A DNA stretch of 64,000 bases, taken from the NCBI RefSeq assembly GCF_011044175.1, contig NZ_CP049057.1:3324966-3388965 (forward strand), written 5' to 3'. The notes beneath the pieces were generated by a model that made no database searches, was not told the DNA's origin, and worked only from the letters and a program-made list of their open reading frames with translations. A program made the position numbers and the translations under genes. Below are positions 45,266 to 53,407 of this stretch, one piece after another (position 1 is the first letter of the stretch; every line of letters begins with the position of its first letter). This stretch comes from Rasiella rasia. GTDB taxonomy: Bacteria > Bacteroidota > Bacteroidia > Flavobacteriales > Flavobacteriaceae.

Positions 45266-45859
45266 TTATTGCACTTTGCGATTTTTGTTTATCTCATCTT
45301 GCAACTTTCTTCTTAGCTGTTGTTGTTCTTCTAATTTTTTCTGTCGGTGTGCTTCAAACTCCACCTCTGTTTCGGCAAGTTTTAATCGAGCCGCTTTTGT
45401 AATAGAATGGCTGTTTTTAAATTTATATACAAAGAAGCCCAATGCAAGTAGAAGTAGCCCTATAATAGACCACATTACTGTGTTATACGTACTCTTTTCG
45501 GTGATAGTTCCAAAAATTTCGATACCATTCTCTTTCTTTTTACTTACGGTTAAGTTCTCGTTTGTGGTCTTTAACGACTGCGTAAGTGAGGCTATTTCGT
45601 TTTTCTGTGTGTCAATTTCAGAATGAAGAGATGTGATATTTTCTTCTAGACTAGAAATGCTGTCTAAAATGTTGGCTCGTAAACGAGCTAGCTTCGATTT
45701 TTCAATTACTTTAAACTCCTTGTAGCTATTAGACTTGTCGATAGCATCTACAAGCTGATTTTCAATGGTTGATTCGTTATTGCTTGGGGATGTATCTTGT
45801 GCAAAAGTAATGGTAGCGCACAATACTACGAGCAATAAAGTTAGTGTTTGTTTTTTCAT
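45266..45859 (-). CDS. Secreted/membrane coiled-coil protein, unknown
   Basis: This 197-residue protein has a signal peptide (1-20, ending ITFAQ), a predicted periplasmic coiled coil (about 55-110, LEENITSLHSEIDTQKNEIASL) and one membrane helix (about 130-150, TVMWSIIGLLLLALGFFVYKF). A long charged cytoplasmic helix follows (EVEFEAHRQKKLEEQQQLRRKL). I start at 45859, where the signal peptide begins, rather than 14 codons upstream. No family recognised; possibly a structural or signalling membrane protein. Confidence 0.82.
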   Translation of the reverse strand: MKKQTLTLLLVVLCATITFAQDTSPSNNESTIENQLVDAIDKSNSYKEFKVIEKSKLARLRANILDSISSLEENITSLHSEIDTQKNEIASLTQSLKTTNENLTVSKKKENGIEIFGTITEKSTYNTVMWSIIGLLLLALGFFVYKFKNSHSITKAARLKLAETEVEFEAHRQKKLEEQQQLRRKLQDEINKNRKVQ

Positions 45860-45950
45860 ACTAATTTTGTTGGGTTTGTTATGGAATTCATAACAGTGCA
45901 AGAGTAGAAAAATTGTGTTATAATACCCAAATTTCTAAGACAATTACAAT

Positions 45951-46187
45951 TTATTTAACAACCACTAATTCGTCATTATAACAAAATGAAAGTGCGCCTG
46001 ATGGACATTTTTGGATTTGTTTGATAATCTTGGTTGTCTCTGCACCTTCTAAATCTATCCATGGCAAGACGGTGGTTCTAAACACTTCAGAAAGTCCTTT
46101 GGCACAAGCTTCGGCGTGCGTACATATTTTTGGTTGGTACTTAACCGTAATTTCACCATTGGTGAATTCATTATCGTAGGTTTTCAT
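45951..46187 (-). CDS. Divergent 4Fe-4S mono-cluster protein (Fer4_19 type)
   Basis: This 78-residue protein has four cysteines at 22, 28, 61 and 69 in the pattern KICTHAEACAKGLSEVF...KCPSGALSFC. That fits the divergent single-cluster ferredoxin-like domain (PF06902) related to E. coli YjdI. A full 4Fe-4S cluster or an unusual ligand set is possible. It may pass electrons in a redox system, but neighbours give no clear partner. The photolyase gene begins further along but is in a separate transcript order. Confidence 0.88.
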   Translation of the reverse strand: MKTYDNEFTNGEITVKYQPKICTHAEACAKGLSEVFRTTVLPWIDLEGAETTKIIKQIQKCPSGALSFCYNDELVVVK

Positions 46188-46283
46188 AACTAGGTTTTGG
46201 GGGCAATAGCCTATTTAATATCGATAAATATATCAAAAAAATCGATAAAATGCATTAATGAAGAATAATCTTACAAAAAAATG

Positions 46284-47588
46284 TTAATTTATGGCTTTTT
46301 TGTAGGTGTTTAGGGCACGCTCTCTAGCGGCTTTGTGTGCTACCATCTCATCTGGGTAGGCGTCACTGCCGTATTCCGGAATCCATTGTTTGATGTATTT
46401 TCTGTTTTTGTCAAATTTTTCAATCTGGGTGGTAGGGTTAAAGATTCTAAAGTATGGAGCTGCGTCTACACCGCTTCCGGCCGCCCATTGCCAATTTCCC
46501 ACATTACTCGATAACTCGTAATCTAATAACTTTTCAGCAAAATAGGCTTCACCCCAACGCCAATCTATAAGTAGGTGTTTGCATAAAAAGCTAGCCACTA
46601 ACATTCGTACCCTATTGTGCATATATCCTGTAGCATTTAATTGCCGCATTCCAGCATCTACAAGCGGATATCCAGTTTTTCCTTCTTTCCACATTTCAAA
46701 TTCCTTTTTGTTGTTGCGCCAGGGTATACGGTCGTATTTTTTTCTGAATGCATTAGCTACTGTAGCTGGAAAATGCCATAAAATTTGCATAAAAAACTCT
46801 CTCCATATAAGTTCTTGCCAAAAGGTTTCGTTTTTCTCTGCCAGCGCCTTTTTAATCATTTTTCTAATACTCACTGTTCCAAACCGCAAGTGCGGGCCCA
46901 ATCTAGAAGTGGCATCCTTAAAAGGAAAGTTTCGTTTTTCTTGGTATTCTTGAATGGTAGTAGGAGTAACATCAAACTCAGGTACTGTTATGGTAGAACG
47001 CTTAAAGTTTATATCTGCCAATGTAAGATTTGGAAGTCTACTATGTTCAATTAGGTTGTCTAGAACCTGCGAAGTGTAATAGATTTTGGGTGTTCCTTCC
47101 TGTTTAAATTTAGCTTTCCACTTTTTCATATAAGGCGTATACACAACATACGGAGTGCCATCGTCTTTTACAATTTCGTCTTTTTCATAGATTACTTGAT
47201 CTTTGAAGGTATAAAAACCAATATTTTTCTTTTTGAGTACTTCGGAAATTTCCGCTTCGCGATGTTTTGCGTATGGCTCATAGTCGTGATTTGTTACTAC
47301 ATTTTGTACATCGAACTCTGACGCCAGTCTCTCAAAAATTGCTGTGGGTGTTCCGTGGTATAGCGCTAAACTACTTCCATGTTCTTGTAGTTCAGTTCTA
47401 ATCTTTTGTAAGGTATCGTAGATAAAGGTTACACGAGCATCGTCTTCCGGTAGTTCACTCAAAATGTTCGTGTCGAAAATAAAAATTGGTAACACAGGGT
47501 ATTTTCCATGTAATGCTTTGTAAAGACCAACGTTATCGTCTATGCGAAGATCGCGTCTAAACCAAAAAATAGTTACTTTTCCTGCCAT
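46284..47588 (-). CDS. DNA photolyase/cryptochrome family protein
   Basis: This 434-residue flavoprotein has the N-terminal alpha/beta antenna domain (KVTIFWFRRDLRIDDNVGLYKAL) and the FAD-binding helical domain with GKTGYPLVDAGMRQLNATGYMHNRVRMLVASFL and NWQWAAGSGVDAAPYFRIFNP. It most resembles class I CPD photolyases, which repair UV cyclobutane dimers with blue light; a cryptochrome role cannot be excluded. I start at MAGKVTIFW (47588). It starts four bases after the SDR stop, as last gene of the SRPBCC-SDR-photolyase unit. Confidence 0.93.
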   Translation of the reverse strand: MAGKVTIFWFRRDLRIDDNVGLYKALHGKYPVLPIFIFDTNILSELPEDDARVTFIYDTLQKIRTELQEHGSSLALYHGTPTAIFERLASEFDVQNVVTNHDYEPYAKHREAEISEVLKKKNIGFYTFKDQVIYEKDEIVKDDGTPYVVYTPYMKKWKAKFKQEGTPKIYYTSQVLDNLIEHSRLPNLTLADINFKRSTITVPEFDVTPTTIQEYQEKRNFPFKDATSRLGPHLRFGTVSIRKMIKKALAEKNETFWQELIWREFFMQILWHFPATVANAFRKKYDRIPWRNNKKEFEMWKEGKTGYPLVDAGMRQLNATGYMHNRVRMLVASFLCKHLLIDWRWGEAYFAEKLLDYELSSNVGNWQWAAGSGVDAAPYFRIFNPTTQIEKFDKNRKYIKQWIPEYGSDAYPDEMVAHKAARERALNTYKKAIN

Positions 47589-47592
47589 GAAA

Positions 47593-48282
47593 TTAAAGTT
47601 TAAGTGTAGACATACCACCATCTATCCCCATAACTTGTCCTGTAATCCATGAAGATTTATCTGAAAGTAGAAAGGCGGCAACATTAGCAATATCTGCAGC
47701 ATTGCCAATTCGTTTTAGGGGATGACGTTTGCCCATTTTTTCTTTTTTGTCGTCATTACCCAACAATGTACGTGCCAACGGCGTGTCTGTTAAAGAAGGA
47801 GCAATAACGTTTACTCTAAAGTTAGGAGCATACTCTGCAGCTAATGCTTTTGCAAATCCTTCTACAGCTCCTTTTGCTGCGGATATGCTTGTATGAAATG
47901 GCATCCCGAGTTGTACCGCCACCGTACTAAAAAAAACGAGACTTGCTTGTTTAGAACGTTTAAGAATTGGCAACAAATCATGCACGAGACGTACTAATGC
48001 AATACAATTAATGTTCATATCTTTTGCAAAAGCCTCTGGAGACAACATTTTGAAAGGTTTTAAATTAATACTTCCAGGATTATAAACTAAACCGTCTATA
48101 GTTTCAGGTATGTCAAAATTAGTTATGGTGTGCTTGGTTACATCAAACGGAATATGACGAACGCCTTTAGGAAGATTTCCTACTGTTCTAGAAGCAACAG
48201 TGACGTTGTGATCTTTATACAGTTGGGTGGCTATTTCTAGACCAATTCCGTACGAACCGCCAATAAGAAGTATGTTTTTCAT
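47593..48282 (-). CDS. Short-chain dehydrogenase/reductase family protein without the catalytic Tyr
   Basis: This 229-residue SDR has the Rossmann motif LLIGGSYGIG (about 4-13), an active-site Ser in LVFFSTVAVQLG and the C-terminal SSWITGQVMGIDGG. At the YxxxK position the sequence is HTSISAAKGAVEG: the Lys is present but the residue four before it is Ile rather than Tyr. It may therefore be non-classical or act as a binding or regulatory protein. I start at MKNILLIGGS (48282). It lies between an SRPBCC gene and a photolyase gene, seven and four bases away. Confidence 0.9.
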   Translation of the reverse strand: MKNILLIGGSYGIGLEIATQLYKDHNVTVASRTVGNLPKGVRHIPFDVTKHTITNFDIPETIDGLVYNPGSINLKPFKMLSPEAFAKDMNINCIALVRLVHDLLPILKRSKQASLVFFSTVAVQLGMPFHTSISAAKGAVEGFAKALAAEYAPNFRVNVIAPSLTDTPLARTLLGNDDKKEKMGKRHPLKRIGNAADIANVAAFLLSDKSSWITGQVMGIDGGMSTLKL

Positions 48283-48289
48283 GCTGTAG

Positions 48290-48754
48290 TTACTTAAGTT
48301 CACCAAAGAGTTCTGTTAATTTATTTCTCCTGTAGTCAAAAATTTCGGCAAGTTTAGGCTTCACTAGAAATGGCTGAATTAATTGTCCGAGCCAACCAAA
48401 GGGAACTTTGTAGTCTATAATATCTTCCATCTCTACGCCACCTTCAATTTCCTTAATAAAATGTTTGTGATGCCACAACGCATAGGGTCCGAATCGTTGT
48501 TCGTCTACAAAGTAACTGTTGTCTTTAACGTGCGTGATTTCTGTCACCCATTTTGTTTTAATGCCTAGAAGAGGGGTGACTATGTATTGTATAATTTGTC
48601 CAGCATACATGGGTCTATCTGCACCAGAGATAATATCAAAACCCATATATCCTGGAGTAATAACTTTAAGGTTCTTAGGGTCTGAAAGAAACGCCCAAGC
48701 CGCATCTTTAGATATAGGCAATGCTTGTGTAGAACGTAGGGTATAAATTTTCAA
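48290..48754 (-). CDS. SRPBCC family protein
   Basis: This 154-residue protein has the helix-grip ligand-binding fold pattern: LPISKDAAWAFLSDPKNLKVITPGYMGFDI, IVTPLLGIKTKWVTEITHV, YALWHHKHFIKEIEGGVEMEDIIDYKVPFGWLG and FDYRRNKLTELFG. Such domains bind lipids or other hydrophobic ligands; older annotations call this group cell division inhibitor. It is the first gene of the unit ending in the photolyase and has a -7 element 17 bases upstream. Confidence 0.9.
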   Translation of the reverse strand: MKIYTLRSTQALPISKDAAWAFLSDPKNLKVITPGYMGFDIISGADRPMYAGQIIQYIVTPLLGIKTKWVTEITHVKDNSYFVDEQRFGPYALWHHKHFIKEIEGGVEMEDIIDYKVPFGWLGQLIQPFLVKPKLAEIFDYRRNKLTELFGELK

Positions 48755-48771
48755 AATACTTTATTTACCAG

Positions 48772-48779
48772 CAAAGCTA
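48772..48779 (-). promoter_or_regulatory. -7 promoter element of the SRPBCC-SDR-photolyase unit
   Basis: TAGCTTTG on the minus strand matches TAnnTTTG, 17 bases before the SRPBCC start. Confidence 0.5.
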
Positions 48780-48871
48780 CATAATGTTTAACAAAATCTA
48801 TTTAAAGTTAAACAAACATTAACACAAGAGAAAATTTCCGAAGTGGTGAAGAAAAACAAAAGAAAGCTCAG

Positions 48872-48895
48872 GACACAGTCAAGAAAGACTGTATC
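48872..48895 (-). terminator. Terminator-like hairpin after the 38-residue ORF
   Basis: On the minus strand GATACAGTC pairs with GACTGTGTC (one G-U) around loop TTTCTT, followed by a T-rich but interrupted tract. It lies 26 bases after the small ORF stop. Confidence 0.55.
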
Positions 48896-48921
48896 AGACA
48901 AGAATTGGGTAAGCTAATAAA

Positions 48922-49038
48922 TTATCTACGTGTAGAAACCATACGACCATTCATTCGCAGTAAGCGGTACAAATTGGTATTGTATTTCGGTTTGTTCACA
49001 CGACTAATTTTTAGCCATTTTCTAATTAAACGTAGCAT
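48922..49038 (-). CDS. Possible small basic protein, 38 residues
   Basis: An ATG-started ORF encodes 38 residues beginning MLRLIRKWLKISRVNKPKY and ending RMVSTRR, with 12 Lys or Arg. It lies in the 357-base space between the SRPBCC gene and the aquaporin gene, where no other gene is seen. Upstream on the same strand is TAAATTTA (a weak -7 element near 49060) and an A-rich stretch before the ATG. Downstream is a terminator-like hairpin. It may be a small peptide gene or a small RNA. I recognise no family. Confidence 0.45.
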   Translation of the reverse strand: MLRLIRKWLKISRVNKPKYNTNLYRLLRMNGRMVSTRR

Positions 49039-49111
49039 CTTTTTTCTTTTGTAGTAAATTTACGACAGAAAAAGAGTACAATCAAGAGGGAAGTGTAAGA
49101 TTAACAGTTAT

Positions 49112-49777
49112 TTAGCATTGATCGTCACAACATTGCTCATCTTTTACTAATCTACAACTAACAACAGCGATTATGCATCCAATTATTGGTGCAATAAGAT
49201 AGAGCCATAGATGTTGAAGGTTGCCAGAAACTAATGCTGGTGCAAGAGATCTCGCCGGATTCATTGATGCCCCTGTAATGGGACCTGCAAACAACGCTTC
49301 TAATAAAACAACGCCACCAATAGCAATACCTGCAATGACACCAATTTCTTTGGCTCCTGTGGAAACATTAATAATAACCACCATAAGAAAGAAGGAAAGT
49401 AAAATTTCAAATACAAATACCTTAAAAACGCCAATCTTGGGTAGGGTAGTGCCTAATAATTCATTTTCAGGAAATAAAAACAGTAGCAACAGGCTAGCGG
49501 CAATTGCACCAATAAGTTGTGCTAGAACGTATAAGGGTACTTCTTTCCACGGAAATTTCTTGGCATAGGCAAAGGCTATGGAAACAGCAGGGTTTATATG
49601 TGCACCACTAATGTCACCAAAGGCGTAAATCATACCCATAACAATGAGACCAAAGGTTATAGCAATTCCTGGATGCGTTACAGTACCTCCTGTAAATTCA
49701 TTGATTACGATAGCGCCTGTTCCACAAAAGACCAAAGCAAAAGTACCTATAGCTTCGGCAATAATACGTTTTGTCAT
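49112..49777 (-). CDS. Aquaporin/glycerol facilitator family channel (MIP)
   Basis: This 221-residue six-helix channel has both half-helix motifs: SGAHINPAVSIAFA and TGASMNPARSLAPALV (the latter with the selectivity Arg). The AEAIGTFALVFCGTGAIV start is typical of MIP proteins. Length and motifs fit a water channel (AqpZ-like) more than a glycerol facilitator, which usually has a longer third loop. The C-terminus CCDDQC is unusual and could bind metal. Its -7 element sits so close that the mRNA may be leaderless. Confidence 0.93.
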   Translation of the reverse strand: MTKRIIAEAIGTFALVFCGTGAIVINEFTGGTVTHPGIAITFGLIVMGMIYAFGDISGAHINPAVSIAFAYAKKFPWKEVPLYVLAQLIGAIAASLLLLFLFPENELLGTTLPKIGVFKVFVFEILLSFFLMVVIINVSTGAKEIGVIAGIAIGGVVLLEALFAGPITGASMNPARSLAPALVSGNLQHLWLYLIAPIIGCIIAVVSCRLVKDEQCCDDQC

Positions 49778-49781
49778 AATG

Positions 49782-49789
49782 CAAAGGTA
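49782..49789 (-). promoter_or_regulatory. -7 element of the aquaporin gene, placed for a leaderless mRNA
   Basis: The minus strand reads TACCTTTG CATT ATG, an exact TAnnTTTG match. Transcription starting four bases after the G would begin one base before the ATG. Confidence 0.5.
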
Positions 49790-49884
49790 CTATTCAATTT
49801 AGATACTATATTTAAGTTTTTGTTAACTATTTCAGAATGTGTTGCATTGTACCTTCGCAGAAACCTTAAACACACACTATTATT

Positions 49885-50730
49885 ATGAAAAAATTACTCC
49901 TTTTTGTTTTTGCTGTTGCAACAACTGTTGCAGTGCAAGCACAACTTAAAACTCCGGCTCCTAGTCCTTCACAAAAGATAGAGCAGACCGTAGGACTAAC
50001 AAACGTGACTTTAGAATATTCTCGTCCATCTATGAAAGGAAGAACCATTTTTGGTGGTTTAGTACCTTATAATAAAGTATGGCGTACAGGTGCAAATGCT
50101 AATACAAAAATAACATTTAGTGAAGATGTAATGATGGGTGGAAAATCTGTAAAAGCAGGTACGTATGCCATCTATACCAAGCCAGCTATGCAAAGTTGGG
50201 ATGTTATGCTTTATGCAGACAGCAATAACTGGGGAACGCCAGCTAAATGGGATGAGTCTAAAGTTGTAGCTAGCGTAAAAGGAGAAGTGTATCCGTTACC
50301 TATGGATATTGAAACGTTTACTATGTCTATTGATGATCTTACAAATAATTCTGCTAATTTGGGGTTAATGTGGGAAAAGACATATGTTGGTGTGCCAATT
50401 ACATTTAATACAGACAAAATGGTTTCTGCAAGCATCGATCAAGTGATGGCTGGACCATCTGCAAATGACTATTATCAGTCTGCTGTTTATTACTTAGAGT
50501 CTGGACAAGATATTAATAAAGCTAAGACATGGATAGATAAAGCAATTGAATTACGTGAGAAGCCTGCATTTTGGTTTCACAGACAACAATCACTTATCTA
50601 TGCAAAGTCGGGTGATAAAAAAGGCGCGATAAATGCAGCAAAAAAGTCATTAACGCTGGCTCAAGAGGCAGGAAATGATGATTATGTTGCGTTAAATACA
50701 AAAAGCTTGAAAGAGTGGGGCGGAATGTAA
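49885..50730 (+). CDS. DUF2911 domain-containing secreted protein
   Basis: This 281-residue protein has a signal peptide (1-20, ending VAVQAQ). The DUF2911 domain follows (about 30-165): VGLTNVTLEYSRPSMKGRTIFGGLVPYNKVWRTGANANT and KSVKAGTYAIYTKP. The C-terminal part (about 190-280) is helical and TPR-like (AVYYLESGQDINKAKTWIDKAIE, SGDKKGAINAAKKSLTLAQEAG). Secretion to periplasm or surface is likely; function unknown. It is divergent from the aquaporin gene and ends at a strong terminator. Confidence 0.92.
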   Translation: MKKLLLFVFAVATTVAVQAQLKTPAPSPSQKIEQTVGLTNVTLEYSRPSMKGRTIFGGLVPYNKVWRTGANANTKITFSEDVMMGGKSVKAGTYAIYTKPAMQSWDVMLYADSNNWGTPAKWDESKVVASVKGEVYPLPMDIETFTMSIDDLTNNSANLGLMWEKTYVGVPITFNTDKMVSASIDQVMAGPSANDYYQSAVYYLESGQDINKAKTWIDKAIELREKPAFWFHRQQSLIYAKSGDKKGAINAAKKSLTLAQEAGNDDYVALNTKSLKEWGGM

Positions 50731-50751
50731 GCTCACTTTTTAAACACTTTG

Positions 50752-50784
50752 AAAACGCTTCCGAATCTTCGGAAGCGTTTTTTT
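50752..50784. terminator. Bidirectional terminator after DUF2911
   Basis: A 14-bp perfect stem (AAAACGCTTCCGAA / TTCGGAAGCGTTTT) with a 2-base loop is followed by T residues. The arm TTCGGAAG differs from the repeated 9-mer CTTCGGAAA only at its end. Confidence 0.88.
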
Positions 50785-51229
50785 ATGCGTTGTACATTGG
50801 TAAATCTTGCAGAAAAATATACCGTTCATTTTGGTAATCCATTTGACAATAGTAATGCTGGAGTCCGTTTGTAACCATTAAATAAGTAGCTTTTGTAACT
50901 AGATTATACCGGGCAATTTGATCGAACGTATCTTGCGTAATACATACATTTGGCGCTTTACATTCTACAATAAGATGAATGCTACCATCGGTATTAAAAA
51001 CAACAATGTCGTATCTTTTCTTAGTACCATTTAACAACAACTGCTTTTCTACATTGATATGTAATTTCGGATATTTTTTTTCTGAAATTAGATGATGTAT
51101 CACATGTTGGCGCACCCATTCTTCTGGTGTAAGCACCATAAATTTTTTTCTGATTTCGTCAAAAATCAGACGTTTGTTTTCGTTACTTTTGAAACGAAAC
51201 GAATACCTTTTAAATTGAAGCGATTGCAT
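50783..51229 (-). CDS. Stand-alone type I restriction HsdR N-terminal domain protein
   Basis: This 148-residue protein matches the HSDR_N domain: EWVRQHVIHHLISEKKYP, YDIVVFNTDGSIHLIVECKAPN and LVTKATYLMVTNGLQHYYC. The D...ECK arrangement is a PD-(D/E)XK nuclease core. There is no helicase part and no methylase or specificity gene nearby, so it is not a working restriction system. I start at MQSLQFKRYSF (51229), six codons inside the longer frame. It is divergent from holA with 53 bases between starts. Confidence 0.9.
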   Translation of the reverse strand: MQSLQFKRYSFRFKSNENKRLIFDEIRKKFMVLTPEEWVRQHVIHHLISEKKYPKLHINVEKQLLLNGTKKRYDIVVFNTDGSIHLIVECKAPNVCITQDTFDQIARYNLVTKATYLMVTNGLQHYYCQMDYQNERYIFLQDLPMYNA

Positions 51230-51234
51230 GGTCG

Positions 51235-51242
51235 TAAAAATA
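51235..51242 (-). promoter_or_regulatory. -7 element of the HSDR_N gene, placed for a near-leaderless mRNA
   Basis: The minus strand reads TATTTTTA CGACC ATG, one mismatch from TAnnTTTG at the last base. The predicted first transcribed base is within two bases of the ATG. Confidence 0.4.
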
Positions 51243-51282
51243 CGCAATGCATAGGTATTCTAGTAGAACAGTATTATATTTT

Positions 51283-52287
51283 ATGCCGCTAGACAAAGCC
51301 AAAGCAATTATTACAGACATCAAACAAGGTCGTATCGCACCTATCTATTTTTTGATGGGTGAAGAACCGTATTATATAGATGGTATTGCCAAATTTATTG
51401 AAGAATCGGTACTTTCCGAAGAAGAGAAAGGATTTAACCAAATGGTTCTATACGGTAGAGATGTGAGTGTAGATGACATAGTGAGTAATGCAAAGCGTTA
51501 CCCAATGATGGCAGAACGACAGGTGGTCATTGTAAAGGAAGCACAAGATTTGTCGCGTACCATCGAAAATTTAGTCCCATATGCTGAAAATCCTCAGCCT
51601 ACTACGGTACTCGTGCTGTGTTACAAATACAAGAAACTAGATGCCCGTAAAAAGCTGTCTAAAGTATTAAAGAAAAATGCTGTTTTGTTTGAAAGTAGAA
51701 AGCTCTACGAAAACCAAGTGCCAGATTGGATACGTCGTGTTTTAGCGGGAAAAGGATATACCATTACTCCAAAGGCTGCGCAGATGCTCACTGAATTTTT
51801 GGGTAATGATTTAAGTAAGGTGAATAATGAGTTAGAAAAGCTTCAACTTATCATTAGACCAGAACAACAAATAACACCGCAGCTTATAGAAGAAAATATT
51901 GGGATTAGTAAAGATTTCAACAATTTTGAATTGCAAAATGCGATTGGTAACAAGAATATAAAAAAGGCATTTACTATTGTGCAATATTTTGCTCAGAATC
52001 AAAAAAACCATCCGTTGGTAATGACTGTGGCTTTGTTGTACAGTTTCTTTTCAAAATTACTAAAGTATCACGCCTTGTCCAACAAATCTGAAGCACCCAA
52101 AGTTTTGGGGGTGAGTCCTTATTTTATAAAAGATTACCAGACAGCTGCGCGTAATTATTCTATGAAAGAGGTTAGTGCTATAGTAGCAAGTATTCGCGAC
52201 ATAGATTTAAAAAGTAAAGGAGTAGGGGCAGCGAACATGACACAGGCAGATTTATTAAAAGAGCTGCTTACAGCTATTTTTAAGTAG
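51283..52287 (+). CDS. holA: DNA polymerase III subunit delta
   Basis: This 334-residue clamp-loader subunit opens the sliding clamp. It has KQGRIAPIYFLMGEEPYYIDGIAKFIEESVL, VVIVKEAQDLS, LVLCYKYKKLDARKKLSKVLKK and the delta C-terminal collar region (LLYSFFSKLLKYHALS). I start at MPLDKAKAII (51283), since the 12 extra upstream codons overlap the divergent promoter region. It ends five bases from the converging DUF6090 gene. Confidence 0.95.
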   Translation: MPLDKAKAIITDIKQGRIAPIYFLMGEEPYYIDGIAKFIEESVLSEEEKGFNQMVLYGRDVSVDDIVSNAKRYPMMAERQVVIVKEAQDLSRTIENLVPYAENPQPTTVLVLCYKYKKLDARKKLSKVLKKNAVLFESRKLYENQVPDWIRRVLAGKGYTITPKAAQMLTEFLGNDLSKVNNELEKLQLIIRPEQQITPQLIEENIGISKDFNNFELQNAIGNKNIKKAFTIVQYFAQNQKNHPLVMTVALLYSFFSKLLKYHALSNKSEAPKVLGVSPYFIKDYQTAARNYSMKEVSAIVASIRDIDLKSKGVGAANMTQADLLKELLTAIFK

Positions 52288-52292
52288 AACTC

Positions 52293-53009
52293 TTATTCTT
52301 CAAAACTGGCGATGGCTTCTAAGATTTCTTTTGCCTCTCGCTTATATTGTTCAAGGTATTCTTTATAATTTAAACAAGCTACCATATTAAAGTATGTTGC
52401 GGTATTTCTAAATTCTTCCGACTTTAGATACTTAATATAACGCTCATCAGATTTATTATTAACAATGTTAGAAAACCAAGGATAGTTGTCTCGCCAACGT
52501 TTCACATTATTTATGGTGGTAGTTTTAACCTCTTCACTTAAATCATGTAAAGTGGGTATATAATAGTTGTAAAATTGAACTATTTCTGTAGACAGCGTAT
52601 GTACATCTTCATTATTTTCGTAAAAGTTTTTTAACTGAAGATATCCCTTGTCGTTAATGTATACAGGTGCGTAGCTAGAAATGGCTGTTCCGCAAAAAAC
52701 GCAATTTTCTATTTCAGCTTCAGTTGCTGTACCGTTTATAATAGGTTTTAAAGTGCGCTCTCTAAACTCATAATTTTCAATCACTACTGCAACAGCTAGC
52801 GTATCTTCAGCGAGATCTTTTGCAACACTTTTCAGAATCAGCTTAAAATTCTGATTATTTTTATTTGCTTCGTTGGCATTATTAATAGACAACGCAATAA
52901 GAATACCGGCAACTACCAAAACTATTTCACCAATCGCGTATAAAATATATCTTCCTAAACGCTTATTGCTAAGAGACGTTAATTTTAAGGATTTGGTGAA
53001 TATGGGCAT
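52293..53009 (-). CDS. DUF6090 family membrane protein
   Basis: This 238-residue protein has one N-terminal membrane helix (about 20-42) within the family pattern RLGRYILYAIGEIVLVVAGILIALSINN, then a mostly helical extracytoplasmic part (FKLILKSVAKDLAEDT, LKNFYENNEDVHTLS). DUF6090 proteins are abundant, often in several copies, in Flavobacteriia and have no known function. Two cysteines in ENCVFCG form a CxxC pair. It lies downstream of the DoxX gene on the same strand, 23 bases away. Confidence 0.9.
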   Translation of the reverse strand: MPIFTKSLKLTSLSNKRLGRYILYAIGEIVLVVAGILIALSINNANEANKNNQNFKLILKSVAKDLAEDTLAVAVVIENYEFRERTLKPIINGTATEAEIENCVFCGTAISSYAPVYINDKGYLQLKNFYENNEDVHTLSTEIVQFYNYYIPTLHDLSEEVKTTTINNVKRWRDNYPWFSNIVNNKSDERYIKYLKSEEFRNTATYFNMVACLNYKEYLEQYKREAKEILEAIASFEE

Positions 53010-53032
53010 CGAGTACGGAAGTTAGGTAGGGT

Positions 53033-53407
53033 TTATTTTTTATCTACTGAAACACTTCCCGCACCCATTAATGCGATGGCAATAAAACCAATGAGGTATA
53101 GCAATGCCATTTCTTTCTTTGCCAGCGGATCTGACCCATGAATAACAAAAGCAGCAACTGCCATGGTGATACCACTAACTACTGCTGAAAGACGAGTTTT
53201 AATTCCTATGATTATAAGTATTGGGGCAATCACTTCTCCTATTATAACAAGAATTGAAGTTAAAAGGCCTCCAATTCCAAAGGGGTCTCCAACTACAGAC
53301 ATATCACCTCCAATAAAGGACATTAATTTTGGAATACCGTGCGTTAGCATTAATCCAGCCATACCAATTCGTAAGATTAGCAATCCAATATCATAGTTTC
53401 GTTTCAT
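53033..53407 (-). CDS. DoxX family membrane protein
   Basis: This 124-residue four-helix membrane protein has the DoxX pattern LLILRIGMAGLMLTHGIPKLMSF, FGIGGLLTSILVIIGEVIAPILIIIGIKTRLSA and MAVAAFVIHG. The family includes a thiosulfate:quinone oxidoreductase subunit and MSMEG-type redox membrane proteins; most members, like this one, are uncharacterised. It precedes DUF6090 on the same strand. Confidence 0.92.
   Translation of the reverse strand: MKRNYDIGLLILRIGMAGLMLTHGIPKLMSFIGGDMSVVGDPFGIGGLLTSILVIIGEVIAPILIIIGIKTRLSAVVSGITMAVAAFVIHGSDPLAKKEMALLYLIGFIAIALMGAGSVSVDKK

Noticed and set aside
50783..51229. A type I restriction-modification system
   Set aside because: Only the HsdR N-terminal domain is present; no helicase part, HsdM or HsdS gene lies in the window.
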